Shown piece after piece: positions 25,696-33,122 of a DNA stretch of 64,000 nt (the stretch's first letter is position 1; each line of letters opens with the position of its first letter). The stretch comes from Halomicrobium zhouii (GTDB lineage Archaea > Halobacteriota > Halobacteria > Halobacteriales > Haloarculaceae): positions 496,001-560,000 of the forward strand of contig NZ_FOZK01000003.1 in assembly GCF_900114435.1 (NCBI RefSeq). The letters are read 5' to 3'. The notes under the pieces were generated by a model. It ran no database searches. It had not been told where the DNA came from and worked only from the letters and a program-made list of their open reading frames with translations. The position numbers were made by a program, and so were the translations under genes.

Positions 25696-26434
25696 CGGCC
25701 TCACCTCCGGACTCGGGGCCCGTTTCGCCATCGGCCGGACGGTCGGATTCGCTCTCTTCGCCATCGGCCGGACGGTCGGATTCGCTCTCTTCGTCATCGG
25801 CCTGACGGTCGGATTCGCCCGCCTCCGCCGGCGGGGTGTCGGGCCCGCCCCCGGCCTGTTGGAGGACGGGGTGGGTCTGGTCGGGCGGGTAGACGGCGAA
25901 GTCCGGCGCGGGGTCGCCCGGCGACAGATCCTCGTCGAAGATGGTCAGCGCGTAGTCCTCCCAGTTTCTGATGGGCCGAACGATCGCCTCGGGGTCGCGG
26001 CCGTCGATGACGTGGACGTACAGCGCGTTCTCGGACTCGTCGTAGTCCAGCGTTATCGTCCCGGGCGTGATGGTGATGCTGTTGGCGATGGTGGTCACAC
26101 CGAGGTCTGTCCGGACCCGGAGGGGGATGAGGATGACCTCCGGTTCGATGGGCTGGGACGGCGCGAGGACGCGGTACGTGACGTCGATGTTACCGACGAC
26201 GACCTCTCTGGTGAACAGGCTTACGTACAGGAACACGTACGGGATCGACCGCAGCGTCCGCCGGAGGTCGATCCCCTCGCTATAGAGCCGCCTGAACACG
26301 AACGCGATCGGCATCCCGACGACGAGGCCGAAGAGGAACTGCCCGAGCATCGGGTCCGGCGAGAGGGGGGCGCCCCGGACGAACACCCAGAGGACGCCGA
26401 ACAGTACGCCGGCGACCGGCCAGCGGCGCGTCAC
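25685..26434 (-). CDS. mnhE: Mrp Na+/H+ antiporter subunit E with extended repetitive tail
   Basis: A 249-residue subunit. Membrane part: VAGVLFGVLWVFVRG, MLGQFLFGLVVGMPIAFVF and IPYVFLYVSLFTREVVVGNIDVTYRVL, then the soluble MnhE domain (VRTDLGVTTIANSITITPGTITLDY, LYVHVIDGRD). Typical MnhE is about 160-200 residues; here the last 60 are an acidic low-complexity tail with an 11-residue repeat (ESDRPADGEES) made by a 33-base tandem repeat. The GTG at 26434 overlaps the mnhD stop by 4 bases (GTGA). Confidence 0.93.
   Translation of the reverse strand: MTRRWPVAGVLFGVLWVFVRGAPLSPDPMLGQFLFGLVVGMPIAFVFRRLYSEGIDLRRTLRSIPYVFLYVSLFTREVVVGNIDVTYRVLAPSQPIEPEVILIPLRVRTDLGVTTIANSITITPGTITLDYDESENALYVHVIDGRDPEAIVRPIRNWEDYALTIFDEDLSPGDPAPDFAVYPPDQTHPVLQQAGGGPDTPPAEAGESDRQADDEESESDRPADGEESESDRPADGETGPESGGEADGR
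25725..25819. repeat. 33-base tandem repeat inside mnhE
   Basis: Units at 25725-25757 and 25758-25790 are identical, and a partial third with two changes follows from 25791 to 25819. They encode the acidic repeats of the MnhE C-terminal tail. The repeat keeps the reading frame (33 = 11 codons) and looks like recent slippage or unequal exchange. Confidence 0.9.
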
Positions 26435-28032
26435 GCCGCCCCACCTCCGTCGGGGAAGACGACCTCGACGTACTCGCCGCGCTCCGTCGCGGCCGTGGCG
26501 GCCGTCTCGGCGAAGCGGTACACGGGGTCGAAACCGACGCCGACGCCGACGACGACCGCCGCGAGCGCGACGAGGACGGCCAGCTGTCTCCCGTCGACGA
26601 CCGAGCCGTCGACGGCCGACGTCTCGGCGCCCCAGAAACAGCCCGTCCAGGTCCGGGTCGTGTAGACGATAGTGAGCAGCGCGCCTGCCAGCAGCGAGAG
26701 GAAGACGACGATGGGAACCCAGCCCGGCGCCGTCGCGTACCACCGGATCGAGACGTCGAAGACGAAGAACTTCCCGAAGAAGCCCGCCAGCGGCGGGAGC
26801 CCCACGAGCGACAGGATGCCGACGAAGAACGCGCCGGCGAGCACGGGGGATCGTCCAGCGAGTCCACCGACGTCTCGCACGCGGTTCGTCCCGGTTGCGT
26901 CGGAGACGGTTGCGGCCGACAGGAAGAGCAGGCTCTTGGCCAGCGAGTGGTGGAGCGCGTACACGAGCGCGGCGACGAGAGCTATCTGCCGGAGTTCGCC
27001 GGTACTGGCGGCCGCGATCGCGACTGGTACGACGATGAAGCCCACCTGTCCCACGCTCGAGTACGCGAAGGTTCCTTCCAGGGTGTCCCTGGAGACGGCG
27101 CCAAGGCCGCCGACGACGATGCTCGCGACCCCCATCGCGGCGAGTACCGGCGCCAGGAACGAAAGCGGCGAGTGGCCCGCCACGCCGAGGACGTCGACCT
27201 GAATCGCGGCGCCCGCCAGCACGGTGAAGTAGAGGCGGACGATGGCGTAGACGCCCACTTTCTTCGTCACGCCGGCGAGCATCGCCGTCACCGGCAGCGG
27301 CGCGGTGGTGTACGCGGCGGGGACCCAGAACTGGAAGGGGACCAGGCCGGCCTTGAGCGCGAAGACGACCAGCAGGAGCGCCGAGAGCCCGACGACCGGT
27401 GCCGGGTCGATGCCGTAGGCCGCCGGGTCGGCGAGCCGGCGGGCCATGTCGGCCATGTTGAGCGTCCCCGTCACCGCGTAGAGGCCGCCGATTCCAAGCA
27501 ACATCAACGCGCTGCCGATGACGTTCAAAACGAGGTACCGGACGGCTGCCGCGGTGTGGCGGGCGCCGCCGTAGAAGGCGACGAACACGTAGCTGGCCAT
27601 CAGCATCACCTCGAACCAGACGAAGAGGTTGAACAGGTCGCCGGTGAGGAACGCGCCGGTGACGCCCAGGAGGAGGCAGTGAAAGAGCGGGTGGTAGTAC
27701 ACCCGCTGGTTGTCCCGCTCGACGAAGACGACGGCGAACGTTATCGACGCGAGTCCCACGACGGCGGCGACGACGAGCATGAACGCCGAGAGCCCGTCCA
27801 GGACGAGCGTGATGCCGAACGGTGCGGGGTGACCGCCGAGCTGGTAGGCCGCCGCACCAGGTGCGTCCGGACCGAGCACGAGCCGCCACACCGCAGTCGC
27901 GACGGTCCCGGCGTAGACGGCGCCCGTCGCGGCGCTCGTCGCGCGCTGGACCCGTGGCCACCGGGAGACCAGGAACGCCAGGACGACGCCGGCGATGGCC
28001 ACCACGATCGGCGCGACGACGAGGAAACTCAC
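26431..28032 (-). CDS. mnhD: Mrp Na+/H+ antiporter subunit D
   Basis: A 533-residue NuoN/MnhD-type proton-translocating membrane subunit with about 14 helices. The proton-conducting antiporter core is visible: LTGDLFNLFVWFEVMLMASYVFVAF (with the key Glu), KAGLVPFQFWVPAAYTTAPLPVTAMLAGVTKKVGVYAIVRL (with the key Lys) and ALHHSLAKSLLFLSA. Overlaps mnhC by 4 bases. Together with MnhA it forms the ion-translocating part of the complex. Confidence 0.96.
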   Translation of the reverse strand: MSFLVVAPIVVAIAGVVLAFLVSRWPRVQRATSAATGAVYAGTVATAVWRLVLGPDAPGAAAYQLGGHPAPFGITLVLDGLSAFMLVVAAVVGLASITFAVVFVERDNQRVYYHPLFHCLLLGVTGAFLTGDLFNLFVWFEVMLMASYVFVAFYGGARHTAAAVRYLVLNVIGSALMLLGIGGLYAVTGTLNMADMARRLADPAAYGIDPAPVVGLSALLLVVFALKAGLVPFQFWVPAAYTTAPLPVTAMLAGVTKKVGVYAIVRLYFTVLAGAAIQVDVLGVAGHSPLSFLAPVLAAMGVASIVVGGLGAVSRDTLEGTFAYSSVGQVGFIVVPVAIAAASTGELRQIALVAALVYALHHSLAKSLLFLSAATVSDATGTNRVRDVGGLAGRSPVLAGAFFVGILSLVGLPPLAGFFGKFFVFDVSIRWYATAPGWVPIVVFLSLLAGALLTIVYTTRTWTGCFWGAETSAVDGSVVDGRQLAVLVALAAVVVGVGVGFDPVYRFAETAATAATERGEYVEVVFPDGGGAA

Positions 28033-28379
28033 TCCGCTTCACCCCACTCCGCGACGTCGATGGACCCGTTCTCCTCGTAGGCGCGGTACGAGAGCGCGAG
28101 GGCCAGCGCCGTGGTCCCGAAGCTGATGACGATGGCCGTCAGCACGAGCGCCTGGACGACCGGGTCGGCCGTCTGGGGCACCTCGCTGCCGTGGCCTTCG
28201 AGGACCGGGACCAGGTCGTGGGTCGCGGCCTGGACCCCGCCCATCGCGATGAGGTAGACGTTCGCCGCCTGGGTGATGACCGCGATCCCCCAGACGACGC
28301 GGACCAGATTGCGGCGCAACAGGAGGAACGTACCGACGGCGAACAGTCCGCCGACGACCGCAGCCAGCGCGACGCTCAT
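28029..28379 (-). CDS. mnhC: Mrp Na+/H+ antiporter subunit C
   Basis: A 116-residue NuoK-like subunit with three helices (LAAVVGGLFAVGTFLLLRRNLVRVVWGIAVITQAANVYLIAMG, then DPVVQALVLTAIVISFGTTALALALSYRAYE). The motif DPVVQALVLTAIVIS is diagnostic. ATG at 28379 overlaps the mnhB stop by 4 bases (ATGA). Confidence 0.95.
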   Translation of the reverse strand: MSVALAAVVGGLFAVGTFLLLRRNLVRVVWGIAVITQAANVYLIAMGGVQAATHDLVPVLEGHGSEVPQTADPVVQALVLTAIVISFGTTALALALSYRAYEENGSIDVAEWGEAE

Positions 28380-28840
28380 TCGGCACCCACCACCGAGAGT
28401 ATCGTGAGGAGGCCACCGACCACGACCAGATAGACACCCAGGTCGAACACCAGCGCGCTCGCGAGTTCGACCTCGTGGTAGACGGGGACGTCGTGGAGGA
28501 TAACGTAGTCCTGGGCCAGGAACGACCCGCCGAGTAGCAGTCCGGCGAGACCGCTCCCGACGACGATAGTGAGCCCGAGCACGAACGTCCGCCTGTAGGC
28601 GGTGACCGAGCGGTGTTCGAAGATACCGGTCCCCGGGTCGACCTCGCGGTCGAGGACGCCGGCCTCCAGGTAGTCCAGCCCGTAAGCGACGTAGACGAGG
28701 ACGAACGCGGTCGTCGTCAGCACGCCACCGATGAACCCGCCGCCGGGCAGGTTGTGGCCCTGGAAGAACAGCGAGACGGCAAGCACCAGGATGATCGGGA
28801 CCGCGATCCGCGCCGTCGTCTTCATGATCGTCGTCGTCAC
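28376..28840 (-). CDS. mnhB: Mrp Na+/H+ antiporter subunit B
   Basis: A 154-residue subunit with four helices. The family motif QGHNLPGGGFIGGVLTTTAFVLVYVAYG is clear, followed by VLGLTIVVGSGLAGLLLGGSFL and the C-terminal VFDLGVYLVVVGGLLTILSVVG. Starts at the last base of mnhA. Confidence 0.96.
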   Translation of the reverse strand: MTTTIMKTTARIAVPIILVLAVSLFFQGHNLPGGGFIGGVLTTTAFVLVYVAYGLDYLEAGVLDREVDPGTGIFEHRSVTAYRRTFVLGLTIVVGSGLAGLLLGGSFLAQDYVILHDVPVYHEVELASALVFDLGVYLVVVGGLLTILSVVGAE

Positions 28841-31191
28841 TACGTCTCACCCCGCGTCCGCATCGTCACGAGCACGAGGACCGAGACGGCCGCGATGGTG
28901 ATCACGACGAGTTCCCCCATCGTGTCGAAGCCGCGGAAGTCCACGAGGATCACGTTGACGACGTTCGAACCGCCGCCCTCCGGAACGGCCTCCGTCGCGT
29001 AGTAGCGCGCAAGTTCCGTCGGGTCCGCCGCCGGGTCCGGACTGACGAGCAGCGTCGAGACGAAGGCCATCACGCCGACGGCGAGCGAGAGTACCACGTC
29101 GCGGCCGACGACGAACCGGTCCAGGTCCGCGTAGAACTCCGGCAGCCGCTGGAGGACGAGCAGGAAGATCAACAGGACGAGCGTCTCGACGACGAGCTGG
29201 GTGAGCGCCAGGTCGGGCGCACTCGCGACGATGTAGAAGATCGCCAGCACGAACCCCAGGATAGAGAGGGTGAGCACGCCCGCGACGTGCGAGGGCGCCG
29301 TGGGAACGGCGAACCCGGCGAGCAGCGCGATCAACAGGACGAGCGCGACGATCAGTGGAACGCCGAGGCCGTCGAAGGCGAGAACACTGGCACTGGTCGC
29401 GACGTAACCCGCGATGACGAGCGCGCTCACCGTCGCGAGGCACCAGACGACGTAGGTCCTGAGCACGCCGGTGTGGACGAGCGGGCCGACCCGCGCGCCA
29501 GCGCGTTCTGTTCCGGAGAGCGCCCGGTCGTACCAGTCGTTCGGCCTGATCAGGACAGTGGAGTCACGGACCGTCTCGATAGCACGGGCAGTGGGGTCGG
29601 TGACCGAGTACGCGGCGACACCGCCGACGATGGCGACGCCGGACATCAGGAGCGGTGGCGTGACGTGTTCCGGCGGGAAGTGGACGCTGAATTCCGGCTG
29701 CCCGCGGGCAGTGGCGTCGACGGCACCCTGGACGATCAGGTCGACGGCGAACTGCGGGACGGCGCTGACGACCAGCACGCCGAGCCCGAGGACTGCGGGC
29801 GGCACCACGAGCGCTGCGGGCGGTCGCGGGACAGTCTTCTGGGGTGCGCGGCGCTCGCCGAAGAAGACGGCGAGGAACTTCAGCGAGTAGACGACGGTGA
29901 AGATACTCGCGACCGTAGCCATACCCGGGTAGAGCCACGCCAGTCCCCCGGTCTCGTGGCCGAACTCGTAGGCCGCCTCGAAGAGGAGCTCCTTGGAGTA
30001 GAAGCCGTTGAACGGCGGAATCCCGGCCATGCTAAGCCCGGCGACGACCGAAATCGCGGCCGTCACCGGGAGTTCCCGCCGGAGGCCGCTCATGTTGTCG
30101 AGACTTCGTGAGCCGGCCTCGTGGGCGAGGATGCCGGCGACGAGGAACAGCGGGGCCTTGAACAGCGCGTGGTTGAGCAGGTGGAACGCGCCGGCCTCCC
30201 CGCCAGCGACGGCACCGAACCCGAAGCCAGCGATCATCAGGCCGAGGTGGCTCGCAGTCGAATAGGCGAGCAACTCCTTCGTGTCCGTCGAGGCGACGGC
30301 CAGTAAGGCGCCGACCGTCATCGTCACCAGCCCGAGCGTCGCGAACAGTAGCGTCCACTCCGGCCCGGAGAGCAGCGGGCGGAGTCGGCCGACGAAGTAG
30401 ACGCCGACCTTCACCATCGTCGCCGAGTGGAGGAACGCCGAGACGGGCGTCGGCGCGACCATCGCGTTCGGCAGCCAGAAGTGCAGCGGGACCTGCGCGG
30501 ACTTGGCGGCGGCGGCGATAGCGATCAGGACCAGCGCGGGGACGAACAGCCCCTGGTCGCGCAGCGCCGTCCGCATCGCCTCGTCGTTGGCGAGCATCGT
30601 CGCCAGGTCGAAGGTGGCCGTGCCGAGCGCCTGTCGGGCCGCGAGGGAGAGGACGAGCAGGCCGGCGAGGAGGCAGAGCCCGCCGCCGACGGTGACGAGC
30701 ATCGCCATTCGGGCTGAGTAGCGCGACTCGCCGTCGGTCGTGTGGTGACCGATGAGGACGAACGAGGCGAGGCTCGTCAGCTCCCAGAAGAGGAAGACGA
30801 CGACCAGATCCGCGGCCAGCGCGACGCCGAGGATGGAGCCCATGAACGCGAGCAGGGCGGCGTAGTAGCGGCGCAAGCTGTGACCACCGTGCATGTACGC
30901 CGCCGAGTAGGTGAAGACGAGCACGCCGATACCGCTGGCCAGGAGTGCGAACAGGAGCGCCCAGCCGTCGACGGTGAATCGCAGTGCGACGCCGAGCGAA
31001 GGGATCCACGGGGCGACGACGGTTCCGTACTCCCCGACCTGCGTCGCGAGCAGGCCGAAGCTCACGAGCGCGAGCACGGCGGCCGCGTACCCCGTCCGCT
31101 CTCCGAACCAGCGGTAGATCAGCGGCGTGGCTGCAGCACCGACGAACGGGAGGGCGATCGCCGTCGTCACCACCGACAGTTCCGGACTCAT
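28840..31191 (-). CDS. mnhA: Mrp Na+/H+ antiporter subunit A
   Basis: A 783-residue NuoL-like subunit, first gene of the operon, with about 20 membrane helices. N-terminal antiporter core: FLFWELTSLASFVLIGHH (key Glu), AKSAQVPLHFWLPNAMVAPTPVSAFLHSATMVKVGVYFVGR (key Lys), HLLNHALFKAPLFLVAGILAHEAGSRSLDNMSGL. The C-terminal third carries the DUF4040/MbhE-like part (ASAPDLALTQLVVETLVLLIFLLVLQRLP, NVILVDFRGFDTMGELVVITIAAVSVLVL). It forms the main Na+/H+ pathway of the complex, which keeps pH and Na+ balance in high salt. Confidence 0.96.
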   Translation of the reverse strand: MSPELSVVTTAIALPFVGAAATPLIYRWFGERTGYAAAVLALVSFGLLATQVGEYGTVVAPWIPSLGVALRFTVDGWALLFALLASGIGVLVFTYSAAYMHGGHSLRRYYAALLAFMGSILGVALAADLVVVFLFWELTSLASFVLIGHHTTDGESRYSARMAMLVTVGGGLCLLAGLLVLSLAARQALGTATFDLATMLANDEAMRTALRDQGLFVPALVLIAIAAAAKSAQVPLHFWLPNAMVAPTPVSAFLHSATMVKVGVYFVGRLRPLLSGPEWTLLFATLGLVTMTVGALLAVASTDTKELLAYSTASHLGLMIAGFGFGAVAGGEAGAFHLLNHALFKAPLFLVAGILAHEAGSRSLDNMSGLRRELPVTAAISVVAGLSMAGIPPFNGFYSKELLFEAAYEFGHETGGLAWLYPGMATVASIFTVVYSLKFLAVFFGERRAPQKTVPRPPAALVVPPAVLGLGVLVVSAVPQFAVDLIVQGAVDATARGQPEFSVHFPPEHVTPPLLMSGVAIVGGVAAYSVTDPTARAIETVRDSTVLIRPNDWYDRALSGTERAGARVGPLVHTGVLRTYVVWCLATVSALVIAGYVATSASVLAFDGLGVPLIVALVLLIALLAGFAVPTAPSHVAGVLTLSILGFVLAIFYIVASAPDLALTQLVVETLVLLIFLLVLQRLPEFYADLDRFVVGRDVVLSLAVGVMAFVSTLLVSPDPAADPTELARYYATEAVPEGGGSNVVNVILVDFRGFDTMGELVVITIAAVSVLVLVTMRTRGET

Positions 31192-31438
31192 CTGAGTGAA
31201 CTACCGCAGGGGGTTCGATCGCAGACAGTTTTCACCTCGAGGGCGCTCAGGCCGCCTGTCCTCGGTGGCAGGTCGCTATGGCCATCGGCGTGAGCGAACG
31301 TTGATTGTATGCTAATTGAGGGTTCCAGGGTTGAATAACTGCTGCAATCGGCGGTGTGGCCCGGTAACCGACTCGACAGAGCAGGCCGCCGGTACGAAGT
31401 GGTCGGGCTTTTATCCCGGCGCGCCCTCGGTCGACGTA
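31192..31438. other. Divergent intergenic region, mnhA / flavin reductase
   Basis: About 250 bases between two divergent genes. The plus-strand promoter is evident (CTTTTATC, 31408-31415, 24 bases before the ATG at 31439). The mnh operon promoter is less clear: the best minus-strand candidate is the A/T-rich block near 31228-31235. No repeat or gene seen. Confidence 0.5.
31408..31415 (+). promoter_or_regulatory. Putative TATA box, flavin reductase
   Basis: CTTTTATC lies 24-31 bases upstream of the ATG at 31439, giving a leaderless transcript that probably also carries the Yip1-like gene. Confidence 0.65.
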
Positions 31439-32017
31439 ATGACCGAGACGCACGTCGTGGCCCTCTGCGGGAGCCTCCGCGACGACAGCCACACGCGAAA
31501 GGCGCTCCGAATAGCCCTCGACGCGGCCGAGGAACTCGGCGCGACGACCGAGTTGCTGGACCTGCGCGAGTGGGACCTGCCGGTGTTCGACGCCGACGAC
31601 GAGGACGCCGGCGACGGCGAGGCGTTCCGCGAAGCGGTCCAGGCGGCCGACTCCATCCTCCTCGGGACGCCGGTGTACCACGGCTCCTACTCCGCGCCGC
31701 TGAAGAACGCGCTGGACTACAGCGGCTTCGACGAGTTCGAGAAGAAGACCGTCGGCCTGCTGTGCGTCGCGGGCGGGAGCTTCCCCATCACCGCGCTCGA
31801 CCACCTCCGGTCGGTGTGCCGGGCGCTGGACTGCTGGGTCATCCCCCACCAGGCCGCCATTCCGCGCGCGAGCAGCGCCTTCCGCGGCGAGGAACTGGTC
31901 GACGACTCGGTCCGGCGTCGCATCACCACGCTCGGTGAGGAGGCCGTCAAGTACGCCCGAATAACGCCCGACCCGGCGAGCATGGAGAGCGAGGAGAACG
32001 TCGGTGCGGACGACTGA
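31439..32017 (+). CDS. NADPH-dependent FMN reductase-family flavoprotein
   Basis: A 192-residue cytosolic flavodoxin-fold protein. FMN phosphate loop CGSLRDDSHTRKAL (about 10-23), the second flavin loop LLGTPVYHGSYSAPLKNALDY (about 81-101), and CVAGGSFPITALDHLRSVCR with the third. Homologues reduce FMN, quinones, chromate or azo dyes with NAD(P)H. The Yip1-like membrane protein begins 21 bases downstream. Start fixed by the TATA box and by the family N-terminus. Confidence 0.93.
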   Translation: MTETHVVALCGSLRDDSHTRKALRIALDAAEELGATTELLDLREWDLPVFDADDEDAGDGEAFREAVQAADSILLGTPVYHGSYSAPLKNALDYSGFDEFEKKTVGLLCVAGGSFPITALDHLRSVCRALDCWVIPHQAAIPRASSAFRGEELVDDSVRRRITTLGEEAVKYARITPDPASMESEENVGADD

Positions 32018-32038
32018 CCCCGGAGGGACGGACACACT

Positions 32039-32656
32039 ATGACACAGTGGATCGAGGACCCGACAGGCGGACGCGACCGCGGGCCCGTCGCGCTCGTGCG
32101 CGCGTGGTTCGAAGTACTCACCCGGCCGCGGCGCTTCTTCGAGCGGGGCGTCGCGCCGGGCGACCAGGCACCGGGCCTCGTCTTCGCCTCGGTCGTCGTC
32201 CTCGTGGAGGAGGCCAGTCGGTTCGCCGTCGTCGATCTCGCCTCCCGGGGCGTCCTCTCGACGGGTCCGTTTCCGTACCCCCTCATCGGCGATCTCGGAC
32301 CGCTGGAATCGCTGCTCGCGCTGCTGGCCGTCGTCGTCTTCGTCGCGCCGGCGGTGTTGCACCTGACGGCCGCTCTCCAGACGCTGTTGCTCGCGCCCTT
32401 CGCGCCCGACCGTGGCGGCGTGAGCCAGACGGTCCAGGTCATCGCGTACGCGACCGCGCCGTGCGTGCTCGCGGGCCTGCCGTTCCCGGAACTGCGCATC
32501 CTCTGTGCGCTCTGGGGCAGCGCGCTGTACGTCGTCGGGACGAGCGTTATCCACGACCTCTCGTTGCCACGAGCCGCACTCCTCGGGGCCGTCCCCGCGT
32601 TGCTCGTGTTCGGCTACGCCTTCCGCGGCGTCGCCGCCGTGCAGGTGCTTTTCTGA
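32039..32656 (+). CDS. Yip1-domain membrane protein
   Basis: A 205-residue membrane protein with about five helices (GLVFASVVVLVEEASRF, LLALLAVVVFVAPAVLHLTAALQTLLLAPF, TVQVIAYATAPCVLAGLPFPELRILCALWGSALYVVGTSVIH, ALLGAVPALLVFGYAF). The N-terminal LTRPRRFFE segment before the first helix and the QVIAYATAP motif are typical of the Yip1/YIPF-like superfamily in haloarchaea. Role unknown; likely cotranscribed with the flavin reductase. Confidence 0.85.
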   Translation: MTQWIEDPTGGRDRGPVALVRAWFEVLTRPRRFFERGVAPGDQAPGLVFASVVVLVEEASRFAVVDLASRGVLSTGPFPYPLIGDLGPLESLLALLAVVVFVAPAVLHLTAALQTLLLAPFAPDRGGVSQTVQVIAYATAPCVLAGLPFPELRILCALWGSALYVVGTSVIHDLSLPRAALLGAVPALLVFGYAFRGVAAVQVLF

Positions 32657-32738
32657 GCTGGGTTCCGTGGACGGCCGCCGTGTCTGCGGCGTTCGACCGA
32701 CGGCCAGCTTTACGGTCGCCCCACGCGCAATCGATACC

Positions 32739-33002
32739 ATGCTCACGCTCGACCTCGACGACTTCACGTTCGAACTCAAGGACGGTGCGATCAAGCACGT
32801 CGGCCCCTCGAACCGCACGGCGACGGCGAAACTCTACGACGTCGAGGGCGTCGACGTCCGCGAGTACGGCGACAAGCGGGTGAAGATCGGCTTCACCGAC
32901 GAGGACGGCTCGGAGATCGAGGTGGCCCTCTTTCCCGAGCAGGCCCGAGAGATCGCCCGCGGCGTGGAGATGCTGGAGGAGGACAGTCCCGTTTTCGAGT
33001 GA
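32739..33002 (+). CDS. Conserved haloarchaeal protein, 87 residues
   Basis: Small acidic protein, MLTLDLDDFTFELKDGAIKHV at the N-terminus, then mostly beta strands (ATAKLYDVEGVDVREYGDKRVKIGFTDEDGSEIEVALF) and a final helix (PEQAREIARGVEMLEED). The composition is typical of haloarchaea. No domain recognised and function unknown. ATG at 32739 chosen because the longer frame is basic and Ser/Arg-rich. Confidence 0.8.
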   Translation: MLTLDLDDFTFELKDGAIKHVGPSNRTATAKLYDVEGVDVREYGDKRVKIGFTDEDGSEIEVALFPEQAREIARGVEMLEEDSPVFE

Positions 33003-33092
33003 CAGGGGCGATATTCGAGTGACGGAACGGGGATCCCGGCGTCGAATTCGGGCCGAACCTCCCCGCGCCGGCCTCGCGGAGATTCGACAACC

Positions 33093-33100
33093 GTTTTAGT
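33093..33100 (+). promoter_or_regulatory. Putative TATA box, DHH/OB-fold protein
   Basis: GTTTTAGT lies 23-30 bases upstream of the ATG at 33123, supporting that start. Confidence 0.6.
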
Positions 33101-33122
33101 GGCGGCATTCTTTCACCGTGCA

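Noticed and set aside
25725-25819. CRISPR-like short repeats
   Set aside because: The 33-base units are adjacent without spacers, in frame inside mnhE; no cas genes are in the window (the Cas4-like domain is part of Dna2).
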